Origin: Paracoccaceae bacterium
Lineage (GTDB): Bacteria > Pseudomonadota > Alphaproteobacteria > Rhodobacterales > Rhodobacteraceae
Assembly (NCBI GenBank): GCA_002682975.1
Contig: NYSJ01000081.1
Location: 1 to 5,621, forward strand
Length of the DNA: 5,621 nt
Direction of reading: 5' to 3'
Shown one piece after another: positions 1 to 5,621 of this stretch. Position 1 is the stretch's first letter, and each line of letters starts with the position of its first letter. Under the pieces are notes generated by a model, which had not been told where the DNA came from, ran no database searches, and saw nothing but the letters and a program-made list of their open reading frames with translations. A program made the position numbers and the translations under genes.

Positions 1-14
1 ATAAAAATAAAACC

Positions 15-2393
15 TTAACGTTCACTGGCGAAAACCTTTAATAAATCACTTGGAGGTGTTCTAATCAGCCTGAAGCTAGGCCATGATGCAGCAAGGAATG
101 CAGCAACAACTGCATAAAGCCCTAACTTAAAGTATTCAGCCGGAAATAAAAACATTGGTAATTGCCAGCCGAATGCTTTGACATTGATCACATTCAATAA
201 CACCCATGCAAGTATTAAACCAGTTGGTAGCGAAAAAATCACAACAAATGACGCTAATAGTACCGCCCGAAATAGCTCTAATTTTCCAATTTGTGAACGA
301 GTAAGGCCAAGTGCCCAAACTGGTGCAAGCTGTGGTATTCGTCTATCTGCGAGTGTTAGCAAACTCATTAAAATAGCAAAACTAGCTACTCCAAGTGTCA
401 GGATATTTAAGGCAGATGTCACAAGAAACGTTCTCTCAAATACTTCCATAGAAAACGCTTTCAGTGATTTTTGATCTATTATTGAGTCGCTGTCGATGCC
501 GATTTGGTTGATGACTTGATATTGAAGTTCAGTAGGATTACTAGTGCGAATACCAAATCTAGCTGGGTATAATTTAGGGTGTAAAGTACTAAAAATTTCT
601 TCAGTAACGATGACCTGTCCCTTAGGATTCCCGTAGTCCCCTACAACGGCGGCTATTGGAAGTGTAAAATTAAGATCAATCGCTACTTGATCACCCACCC
701 AGAGGTTTGTGCGGCGTGCAAATTGTTCATTAACAATGATCGCTTTTCCTAACTGTATGGTATCCCATGGATTTTCAACTGCCTCCAGAAAACGCCAATT
801 ATTTCTATAGGTATCTCCAATTTTAATGCCAAACAGTTCAACGGGTTGTTGAGATATAGTCGTTTCAGTAGACATGAGTGGCAATACCTCAACGCCTTTT
901 TCAGAGAGAAAATTGGTTAATTCGATACTTTGATCTTCGTTAGCAACTTGTAGAAAAAGTTCTGGTGCAAGCCGTTGATCTAAAAAGCTTGTAAATGTTA
1001 ATCTGAAACTCGATACCATAGTTGAAACACCTATGTTAGCTGAAACAGCAAGTAACAGCGCCATTAGTGCAAGGCTTAGGCCTGGTAATTGCTGTCTTGT
1101 GTCAGCCCAAAACCAGCTCCATAAGGGTGCTTTGGCATATTTTTGAAGTTGCTTGAGGCACCATGCTAGTAGACTTGGTAGAGCTAATGCAGCCGCGATT
1201 AGCAAAGCGCCAAGCAGAGCAAACCCAGCTATAAGCCCATCAATTAGTATCGCACAAAAGCCACCTACCGTAAGTAATACGACAGCAATTTTCATCTGCA
1301 AATTAAAATATGATGCTGTGACAAGCATCCAAGCTCTAGGTTTTGAGCTAGCTAAAATAGGTAGCTTAGTTATCTGCCAAATCTGTGATGATATGGCTAG
1401 TGCAGTTCCTAGTAGGGCAATTAGCATACCTGAAATCCACCAATCTAGTCTCAATTGGAGTGTTCCAGAAATGTTTGCGCCATATAGGCCGCGCAAAGTT
1501 GCTGCGACATCTGGCAGCAAAAGGCCTGCCATAAAATACCCTAAAATTATTCCAATAACTGCACCGATCGTGGCAAAAAAAATCATTTCCATTGTCACCA
1601 AGATAATAAGTCTTTGTAACGAAACCCCCATAGATCGCATTGAGCGTATCATCGCTCGCCGTTGCTCAAATGCCAGGCCAATTGTGCTATGTACGATAAA
1701 TAAACCAACTGCAAAACTCAGCAAGCCAAATGCTGATAGGTTCAAATGGAAACTGTCAGTAAGTTGAGAGACATCTGTCATCTGTTTGATGCTCTGTATA
1801 TTCAAATGTGGCGCTATATCTTTTAGTTTTCTTTGCTCCAATGGCTGTTCTGGATTAATGATTAGGTAACTGATCTTGTCATATTTTAATAGTTTTTGGA
1901 CTAAACTTACATCTCCAACTGCGATGCCTGGGGCAACATTCTGATCAAATATTACCTGCGTATATGTAACTAAATTTTTTGCTGTATTTTTGTTTGTTAT
2001 TAATGATTCAAGTAAATCATTGTTGCTAATGGAGTTAGTCAGGTTAGAATTTGCGAATAGAAAAGATGAGGGTAATGTAAGTGGATCCATGCCAACAAGT
2101 CGGATATTATCAAAATATCCATCAACCACTGGAGATACTAACCATCCCGATTTTCTGAGTGCAATATAATCGGCCATCGAAATGCTTTTACCTTGCTTTG
2201 GCCGAATTAAATCATATTGACCTTCACCTAAGGTTTGAGCTGCAGCTTTATAGCTAGCTTTTGCTTCGAGATTGATTGCTTGTACTCCAGACCAGAGAGC
2301 AGTGGCGAGTGCGACACCTGATAAATACGCAAACAGTTGCAGCGGGTTTCGATGCCAATGAGATAGAAGAGTCGAAAGGCATGAAAAGATCAC
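15..2393 (-). CDS. FtsX-family ABC transporter permease (YbbP-like, two FtsX domains)
   Basis: This is the inner-membrane subunit of an ABC system, 792 residues long. Hydrophobicity by eye gives about ten membrane segments: one near residues 18-38, three at about 217-240, 263-293 and 317-340, a middle group at about 364-412 and 436-460, and three at about 657-681, 708-735 and 756-776. Large soluble, presumably periplasmic, regions lie at about 40-215 and 465-655. The first and last triplets are FtsX domains. Each carries a basic cytoplasmic loop after its first helix (EQRRAMIRSMRSMG at 243-256; DRRIPQLAPVWALGL at 683-697), as in MacB, LolC/E and YbbP. Length and helix number fit the ten-helix YbbP class rather than four-helix MacB or LolC. 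The GTG start overlaps the stop of the ATPase gene by 4 bases (GTGA) and has an AAGGA ribosome site 8 bases upstream. Such proteins usually move or extract envelope substrates by mechanotransmission. The substrate is not evident. It ends in TAA only 14 bases from the window edge. Confidence 0.93.
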   Translation of the reverse strand: MIFSCLSTLLSHWHRNPLQLFAYLSGVALATALWSGVQAINLEAKASYKAAAQTLGEGQYDLIRPKQGKSISMADYIALRKSGWLVSPVVDGYFDNIRLVGMDPLTLPSSFLFANSNLTNSISNNDLLESLITNKNTAKNLVTYTQVIFDQNVAPGIAVGDVSLVQKLLKYDKISYLIINPEQPLEQRKLKDIAPHLNIQSIKQMTDVSQLTDSFHLNLSAFGLLSFAVGLFIVHSTIGLAFEQRRAMIRSMRSMGVSLQRLIILVTMEMIFFATIGAVIGIILGYFMAGLLLPDVAATLRGLYGANISGTLQLRLDWWISGMLIALLGTALAISSQIWQITKLPILASSKPRAWMLVTASYFNLQMKIAVVLLTVGGFCAILIDGLIAGFALLGALLIAAALALPSLLAWCLKQLQKYAKAPLWSWFWADTRQQLPGLSLALMALLLAVSANIGVSTMVSSFRLTFTSFLDQRLAPELFLQVANEDQSIELTNFLSEKGVEVLPLMSTETTISQQPVELFGIKIGDTYRNNWRFLEAVENPWDTIQLGKAIIVNEQFARRTNLWVGDQVAIDLNFTLPIAAVVGDYGNPKGQVIVTEEIFSTLHPKLYPARFGIRTSNPTELQYQVINQIGIDSDSIIDQKSLKAFSMEVFERTFLVTSALNILTLGVASFAILMSLLTLADRRIPQLAPVWALGLTRSQIGKLELFRAVLLASFVVIFSLPTGLILAWVLLNVINVKAFGWQLPMFLFPAEYFKLGLYAVVAAFLAASWPSFRLIRTPPSDLLKVFASER

Positions 2394-3046
2394 TGTAGCT
2401 TTCCTTCTATTAATAGAAGTTGCCTATCCATTCTTGCTGCAACATTTCGAGAGTGAGTAACCACCATTAAAGCAGTGTCAGTCTCACCGACCAATTTTAA
2501 CATCTGCTCAAGCACTGCTTGTGCAGTTTTTTCGTCTAGGTTTCCCGTAGGCTCATCAGCCAATAGTAGTTTAGGTTCTGCAACCAGTGCTCTAGCAATA
2601 GCAACTCTTTGTTGTTGTCCACCAGACAGGGCCTCAGGGTACTTTTTCATTTGATCTATCAAACCAAGGGCAGATACGATTTTTTCTATTTTAGTTTTAT
2701 CTACTGGTCCTGATAAATTAGCCTGAAATGTTATATTTGAGGCGACAGTTAATGATGGAATTAAATTGAACTGTTGAAATATTATAGCTACATCCCTGCG
2801 CCTGACGGCGGCTCTTTCCGCATCATCCATCTCTGATAGATTTTTTCCCGCTATTTCTACACTTCCCCCATCAGGTAATTCTAATGCTCCTGCAATGTGC
2901 AAAAGGGTACTTTTACCACTGCCAGACTCACCTCGAAGAGCAAGCGTCTCTCCAGCCAAAAGACTTAAGCTTATATCGCTCAGGACAGGTACTTCGCCTT
3001 CATTTGTCCGAAACGATTTTTGTATTGCCTTTAAGTTAAGAACCAT
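2390..3046 (-). CDS. ABC transporter ATP-binding protein (LolD/MacB/YbbA type)
   Basis: This is a 218-residue cytoplasmic ATPase that energises the FtsX-type permease encoded directly downstream. All nucleotide-binding motifs are visible: Walker A GESGSGKST (39-47), Q-loop FQQFNLIP (90-97), signature LSGGQQQRVAIARAL (140-154), Walker B LLLADEP with catalytic Glu165 (160-166), D-loop GNLD (168-171) and switch His198 in VVTHS. The NLIPSLTVASNI stretch and the ADEPTGNLD box are typical of the lipoprotein/macrolide exporter (LolD, MacB, YbbA) subfamily, and the length is usual for it. The ATG at 3046 has a GAGGG ribosome site 5 bases upstream (3052-3056 on the other strand). It is the first gene of a minus-strand operon, and its TGA overlaps the GTG of the permease gene. 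The family is near certain; the transported substrate is unknown. The symbols lolD and ybbA are withheld because orthology cannot be shown from sequence alone. Confidence 0.95.
   Translation of the reverse strand: MVLNLKAIQKSFRTNEGEVPVLSDISLSLLAGETLALRGESGSGKSTLLHIAGALELPDGGSVEIAGKNLSEMDDAERAAVRRRDVAIIFQQFNLIPSLTVASNITFQANLSGPVDKTKIEKIVSALGLIDQMKKYPEALSGGQQQRVAIARALVAEPKLLLADEPTGNLDEKTAQAVLEQMLKLVGETDTALMVVTHSRNVAARMDRQLLLIEGKLQ
2402..2406 (-). promoter_or_regulatory. Ribosome binding site of the permease gene
   Basis: On the minus strand this reads AAGGA, 8 bases before the GTG at 2393. It lies inside the last codons of the ATPase gene. It supports the GTG start, which overlaps the ATPase TGA stop and suggests translational coupling. 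Confidence 0.6.
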
Positions 3047-3373
3047 TGCTACCCTCGCTTATGAAGAAAATAGAGCTGAAAGGTAACTTTGAAAGGATAC
3101 ATAACAGCTGGCTGGCGAGTTTTCTGCCGGGGAAGATATAAACTATCCTAGTTGTCCTATTCTTATAAATTACATGGTTAGCGCAAAAAGTTAATTTTAG
3201 GATTACGTGACTTATACTCTTCAATCATTCAGAGCAAAGAGTTTAAGTAGCAAGAGTCACGGTCTAGTGTGAATAAATTGATCCATTGAAGTACTTTAGA
3301 AACATCTCTGTATTTTATTAGCTATACAATGGTAATGTACCTGAAAGTTGAAATTTATGGAAAGTTTAATTGA
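3047..3373. other. Divergent intergenic region, no gene seen
   Basis: This is a 327-base AT-rich gap between the divergently transcribed ABC operon and the aldolase gene. No reading frame in it is convincing: a minus-strand frame opening with TTG at 3224 overlaps the ATPase start, has no ribosome site and encodes nothing recognisable. It must hold the ABC operon promoter. TATAAG-like (3162-3167) and TTATAT-like (3136-3141) hexamers read on the minus strand are possible -10 boxes, but neither has a good -35 partner. I found no strong hairpin, riboswitch or RNA gene. Confidence 0.6.
3325..3330 (+). promoter_or_regulatory. Candidate -10 box for the aldolase gene
   Basis: TACAAT matches the sigma-70 -10 consensus at five of six positions and would start a transcript near 3337, giving a leader of about 37 bases before the GTG at 3374. 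No TTGACA-like -35 sits at 16-18 bases upstream, so an activator or another sigma factor may be involved, or the match may be chance. Confidence 0.3.
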
Positions 3374-3377
3374 GTGA
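3357..3377 (+). other. Possible six-codon leader ORF overlapping the aldolase start
   Basis: ATG at 3357 opens a six-codon frame (MESLIE) whose TGA overlaps the GTG start of the aldolase gene in a GTGA, the same 4-base geometry as the ATPase/permease junction. The GGAAAG inside it could simply be the aldolase ribosome site. It has only a weak ribosome site of its own, so it may be accidental. Confidence 0.2.
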
Positions 3378-4042
3378 AATTGTATTTAGACACCTTTGAT
3401 ACAAACTCTTGGCAGAAATGGATGCCTACGGGTCTTTTCTATGGCATCACAACAAATCCCATTTTGGCAGAAAGAGCTGGTTTATTTTATTCCACAATAA
3501 CTTGGCAATCAAAGATGACCATTGCTGATGAGCTCAATGTAAAAGAGTTTCATGTTCAAATACCAAGTTGTGATGAGGAGGCTATTAATTTTGCAGCCCA
3601 ACGAAAAGACGAAGCTGAAAGCTTTAATTTAAAATTAGTAATTAAAGTACCCTTGACAAAAGAAGGTATAAAATTGGTGCCTGAGTTAAAAAAAATGGGG
3701 CTCTCTGTCTTAATGACGGCATGCTACAGTGCAAAACAGTACATTATAGCAGATGCTATTGATGCTGATTATATAGCACCATATTATGGTCGTATGGAGG
3801 AGTCTGGTCGCGATGCTTTTCACCACCTGTCTCAAATGATAGATTTTGCGAACCATTCTGATAATAAATGTAAGATACTTGTCGCTTCCATTCGTTCTGT
3901 CGATCAAATAGCGATGCTTGCATCAAAAGGGCATGCTTATTTTACAATTGCACCTCATATTGCAGATGAGCTGATAAGCGATGATTTAACAATAGAGGCG
4001 CTAACAAAGTTCAATATGGCAGCATCCAAAGTGAAGATTTAA
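3374..4042 (+). CDS. Fructose-6-phosphate aldolase-like protein (FSA/TalC family)
   Basis: This is a 222-residue class I aldolase of the small transaldolase (TalC/FSA) family, a cytoplasmic (beta/alpha)8 barrel expected to use a Schiff-base lysine. It opens with MKLYLDT, which aligns with E. coli FSA MELYLDT. Catalytic Lys91 lies in VIKVPLTKEG, equivalent to FSA Lys85. Other matches recalled from FSA are Asp6, Asn28 in ITTNP, Gln62 (FSA Gln59), Thr115 in MTACY (Thr109), Tyr137 and Arg140 in APYYGR (Tyr131, Arg134) and Ser172 in ASIR (Ser166). True transaldolases carry Glu and Phe in place of Gln62 and Tyr137, so I infer aldolase-type chemistry, perhaps joining dihydroxyacetone to an aldehyde phosphate or the reverse; the real substrate is open. 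The TTNP motif is followed by Ile where relatives usually have Ser. The start is GTG, immediately preceded by an in-frame TGA, so no longer product is possible; GGAAAG lies 9 bases upstream. It forms a single-gene unit that meets the IclR gene tail to tail. Confidence 0.9.
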   Translation: MKLYLDTFDTNSWQKWMPTGLFYGITTNPILAERAGLFYSTITWQSKMTIADELNVKEFHVQIPSCDEEAINFAAQRKDEAESFNLKLVIKVPLTKEGIKLVPELKKMGLSVLMTACYSAKQYIIADAIDADYIAPYYGRMEESGRDAFHHLSQMIDFANHSDNKCKILVASIRSVDQIAMLASKGHAYFTIAPHIADELISDDLTIEALTKFNMAASKVKI

Positions 4043-4797
4043 AACAAATGTTCTTGTAATTTTTGAGAGGCATTTAGTAATGTATCTTTTCTTTCAACTG
4101 CATTTTTGATTGAGATACGTTGAGTTGGGCCATGAAATGCTAACGCTCCCACGAAACGATTTTCTTTGTCTTTTATTGGAACGGCGATAGCGATCATACC
4201 TTCCATAAATTCTTCTCTATCCAGAGCATAACCCTGTCTTTTTATTTCGCTGAGCTCTTTCAGTAGGGCATCGACTGTAACGTGAGTTTTATCCGTTAGT
4301 GCATCAAGTTTAAGTGAAGACAGGATTCCGTTTGTTTCTCTTTTGCTCAAACTTGACAAAAAACACTTTCCGCTTGCAGTACAATGAAATGGCACGTTTG
4401 TTCCAATCGGTAATTGAATTCTGAACGCCCAATCCGTCTCGACACGATCTATGTAACTCATTCCGTTATCTTCTGGAACGGCGAAATTTACTGTCTCTCC
4501 TACTTGTTCGGCAACCTGTTTTAAAATTTGTCTTCGCGTTATGTGGTCCCTGGATGTATATAGTAACCCAGCACCAAGATCCCGTAATCGACGGGCGGGT
4601 AAATAGCGTTTTGAGTTACCCTGGCGTGTCAAAAAATTTTCTTTTTCAAGTGTCGCACATAAACGGTGCACAGTCTGCTTCGGAAGTCTTAGTGAAGCAT
4701 TAATTTCAGTTGCTGTCATAGCTCTATTATTTTTGCCGAGTACCTCTAAAATCAAAAGGGTTCTGAGATTTGTAGCTATTCTGTCATTGGCGTCCAT
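4039..4797 (-). CDS. IclR-family transcriptional regulator
   Basis: This is a 252-residue DNA-binding regulator, a normal length for IclR proteins. The N-terminal winged helix-turn-helix is seen at about 10-70, with the recognition region MTATEINASLRLPKQTVHRL (27-46) followed by the wing (LTRQGNSKRYLP). The C-terminal GAF-like effector domain spans about 85-248 and contains the family hallmarks PFHCTASGKCFLSSL (136-150), GYALDREEFMEGM (189-201) and IAVPI (204-208). I chose ATG at 4797 because TGAGA lies 6 bases upstream. A TTG at 4809 would add four residues, but it overlaps that ribosome site and has none of its own. The gene is divergent from the GMC oxidoreductase gene, so it most likely controls that gene and itself in response to a small carbon metabolite, possibly also the neighbouring aldolase gene. 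Its TAA shares the TTAA palindrome with the aldolase stop. The family is certain; effector and mode (activator or repressor) are unknown. Confidence 0.93.
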   Translation of the reverse strand: MDANDRIATNLRTLLILEVLGKNNRAMTATEINASLRLPKQTVHRLCATLEKENFLTRQGNSKRYLPARRLRDLGAGLLYTSRDHITRRQILKQVAEQVGETVNFAVPEDNGMSYIDRVETDWAFRIQLPIGTNVPFHCTASGKCFLSSLSKRETNGILSSLKLDALTDKTHVTVDALLKELSEIKRQGYALDREEFMEGMIAIAVPIKDKENRFVGALAFHGPTQRISIKNAVERKDTLLNASQKLQEHLF

Positions 4798-4900
4798 TGT
4801 TGGTCTCAAATAAAACTATTGCTTTCTTATAGATTCGTTGTAACGTACTATTTTGCAATAATCGAGAAAAAAAGTCTCAATTTTTGATATTCGGGGGTTT
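4798..4900. promoter_or_regulatory. IclR/GMC divergent promoter-operator region
   Basis: A 103-base AT-rich gap separates the two divergent starts. Toward the oxidoreductase, AATAAT (4857-4862) matches the -10 consensus at five of six positions, though the -35 position (about 4834-4839, TTCGTT) is weak. Toward the regulator, TATAAG read on the minus strand (4826-4831) is the best -10, again without a good -35. The small palindrome CGTTGTAACG (4836-4845) lies between the two -10 boxes and is a candidate operator. GTCTCAA also occurs twice (4803-4809 and 4874-4880), once near each start. Boundaries and function are inferred from position. Confidence 0.4.
4836..4845. repeat. Short palindrome CGTTGTAACG, candidate IclR operator
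   Basis: Perfect 4-base arms (CGTT/AACG) flank a 2-base centre, midway in the divergent gap and overlapping the -35 position of the putative oxidoreductase promoter. IclR proteins generally bind palindromes of about 12-15 bases in such gaps. The arms are short enough to be chance. Confidence 0.25.
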
Positions 4901-5621
4901 ATGGAGTTTGATTACGTGATTGTTGGTGCAGGCTCGGCTGGTTGCGCATTAGCTAATCGTCTATCTGAGTGTGGTCGGTACACGGTAGGTTTGCTTGAAG
5001 CAGGGCCTTCTGACTGGAATCCTTGGATACATGTTCCTGTTGGCTATTACAAAACAATGGGTAATCCGTCTTATGATTGGTGCTATGCAACGGAGAGTGA
5101 TCCTGGACTTTCAGGTAGATCAATTCCCTGGCCGAGAGGTAAGGTTTTAGGGGGGTCTAGCTCGCTGAATGGTCTACTATATGTACGGGGGCAACCTCAG
5201 GACTTCGATATTTGGTCACAGCTTGGTTGCTATGGTTGGTCCTGGGAAGACGTATTACCGTTCTTTAAAAAATCTGAGAATTGGTCAGGCAAGGATGACA
5301 CAGGGTTGCGGGGCAATGATGGCCCTCTTTCGGTTCAGTCAGCTCGGTTAAAACGTGATATTGTCGACATGTGGATAGATGCTGCTGTGAAGGCTGGCTA
5401 CAGACGTAACCCTGACTACAATGGAGTTGACCAAGAGGGTGTTGGCCATTTTCAGCTCACTATGAAGGGAGGTCGCCGCTGTTCTTCAGCCGCCGCTTAT
5501 CTTTCTCCCGCGAAACGGCGGACAAACCTTACCGTGATCACTGGCTCACAGGTTAAAAAAGTAAATATTCTTGAAGGACGCGCTACATCTGTAGAGGTCT
5601 CTAACGCAAAAAATAAAAATC
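4901..5621 (+). CDS. GMC-family FAD-dependent oxidoreductase, 5' part (choline/alcohol dehydrogenase-like)
   Basis: The first 240 codons are present and the frame is still open at the right edge; family members are usually about 530-560 residues, so a little under half is visible. The product should be a flavoprotein that oxidises an alcohol, polyol or choline-like substrate to an aldehyde or ketone. The N-terminal FAD dinucleotide fold is clear: [16 protein letters not shown] (6-21, GxGxxG at 9-14), then LLEAGP (31-36) for the ribose-binding acidic residue. The stretch from Gly80 to Asp103 ([11 protein letters not shown]...) fits the first GMC PROSITE signature. [13 protein letters not shown] (191-203) matches the conserved GG-R-SSA-xxL-P box. 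The second signature and the catalytic His lie beyond the window. The ATG at 4901 is the only sensible start, because the in-frame TAA at 4859 is followed by no other ATG, GTG or TTG. A GGGGG run 3 bases upstream is a poor ribosome site. No signal peptide is seen, so it is probably cytoplasmic. GC content is about 50%, higher than in its neighbours. Substrate is not assignable. Confidence 0.93.
   Translation, partial: MEFDYVIVGAGSAGCALANRLSECGRYTVGLLEAGPSDWNPWIHVPVGYYKTMGNPSYDWCYATESDPGLSGRSIPWPRGKVLGGSSSLNGLLYVRGQPQDFDIWSQLGCYGWSWEDVLPFFKKSENWSGKDDTGLRGNDGPLSVQSARLKRDIVDMWIDAAVKAGYRRNPDYNGVDQEGVGHFQLTMKGGRRCSSAAAYLSPAKRRTNLTVITGSQVKKVNILEGRATSVEVSNAKNKN

Noticed and set aside
178..474. 98-codon open frame on the plus strand
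   Set aside because: It is antisense to the 3' end of the permease gene and has no domain or ribosome site.
1153..1767. 204-codon open frame on the plus strand
   Set aside because: It lies entirely antisense to the permease gene, its product is low-complexity (Ala/Ser/Pro/Ile-rich) with no recognisable motif, and the permease frame carries clear FtsX features.
15..3046. Annotation as a MacB-type macrolide exporter
   Set aside because: MacB is a single fused protein with four membrane helices. Here the ATPase is separate and the permease has about ten helices with two FtsX domains.
3201..3210. GATTACGTGA, also found at 4910-4919, as a shared regulatory site
   Set aside because: The second copy is in the GMC coding sequence (DYVI codons), and several 10-base exact matches are expected by chance in a window this size.
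3036..3224. 62-codon minus-strand frame upstream of the ATPase
   Set aside because: It begins with TTG, has no ribosome site, overlaps the ATPase start in another frame and resembles nothing I know.
4044..4057. Possible terminator hairpin ACAA-loop-TTGT followed by a T run just after the aldolase stop
   Set aside because: The stem is only four mostly A-T pairs, too weak for an intrinsic terminator, and it lies in the coding end of the IclR gene.
4082..4118. Inverted repeat GTATCT ... AGATAC
   Set aside because: It has 6-base arms with a 25-base loop inside the IclR coding sequence and no T tract; this is expected by chance.
5169..5351. 60-codon plus-strand frame
   Set aside because: It is a shadow frame inside the GMC gene, whose own frame carries the family signatures.

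Overview
The window looks like a stretch of ordinary chromosome from a proteobacterium with moderately low GC, roughly 40% by hand counts of sampled lines. The gene families fit a marine alpha- or gammaproteobacterium: a YbbA/YbbP-like FtsX-type ABC exporter, an IclR regulator, a GMC flavoprotein and an FSA/TalC-type aldolase. The class cannot be fixed from this sequence alone. I see no rRNA, tRNA, CRISPR array, insertion sequence or phage gene.

Left part (15-3046, minus strand): a two-gene ABC transporter operon. A 218-residue LolD/YbbA-like ATPase is followed, with a 4-base GTGA stop/start overlap, by a 792-residue permease with about ten membrane segments and two FtsX domains. Together they probably form a mechanotransmission or extraction-type ABC complex acting on lipids, lipoproteins or other envelope substrates. 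Any further downstream operon gene lies beyond the left edge.

Middle (3047-3373): a 327-base AT-rich divergent gap with no convincing gene. It should hold the promoters of the ABC operon and of the aldolase gene.

Right part (3374-5621): a probable small carbon-catabolism locus. A single-gene plus-strand unit encodes a 222-residue fructose-6-phosphate-aldolase-like (FSA/TalC) enzyme. Its active-site residues resemble E. coli FSA more than true transaldolases. It runs tail-to-tail into an IclR-family regulator on the minus strand, and the two stop codons share the palindrome TTAA. The regulator is transcribed divergently from a GMC-family FAD oxidoreductase (4901 to past the right edge), with about 100 bases between them. 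The IclR protein is therefore the obvious candidate regulator of the oxidoreductase, and possibly of the aldolase. An inferred scheme is that the GMC enzyme oxidises an alcohol or polyol and the aldolase cleaves or forms a keto-sugar, but the substrate is unknown.

Nothing here is clearly a novel system. The points most worth checking are the FSA-like active site, the aldolase/IclR/GMC grouping, and the composition difference between the aldolase gene and the GMC gene.
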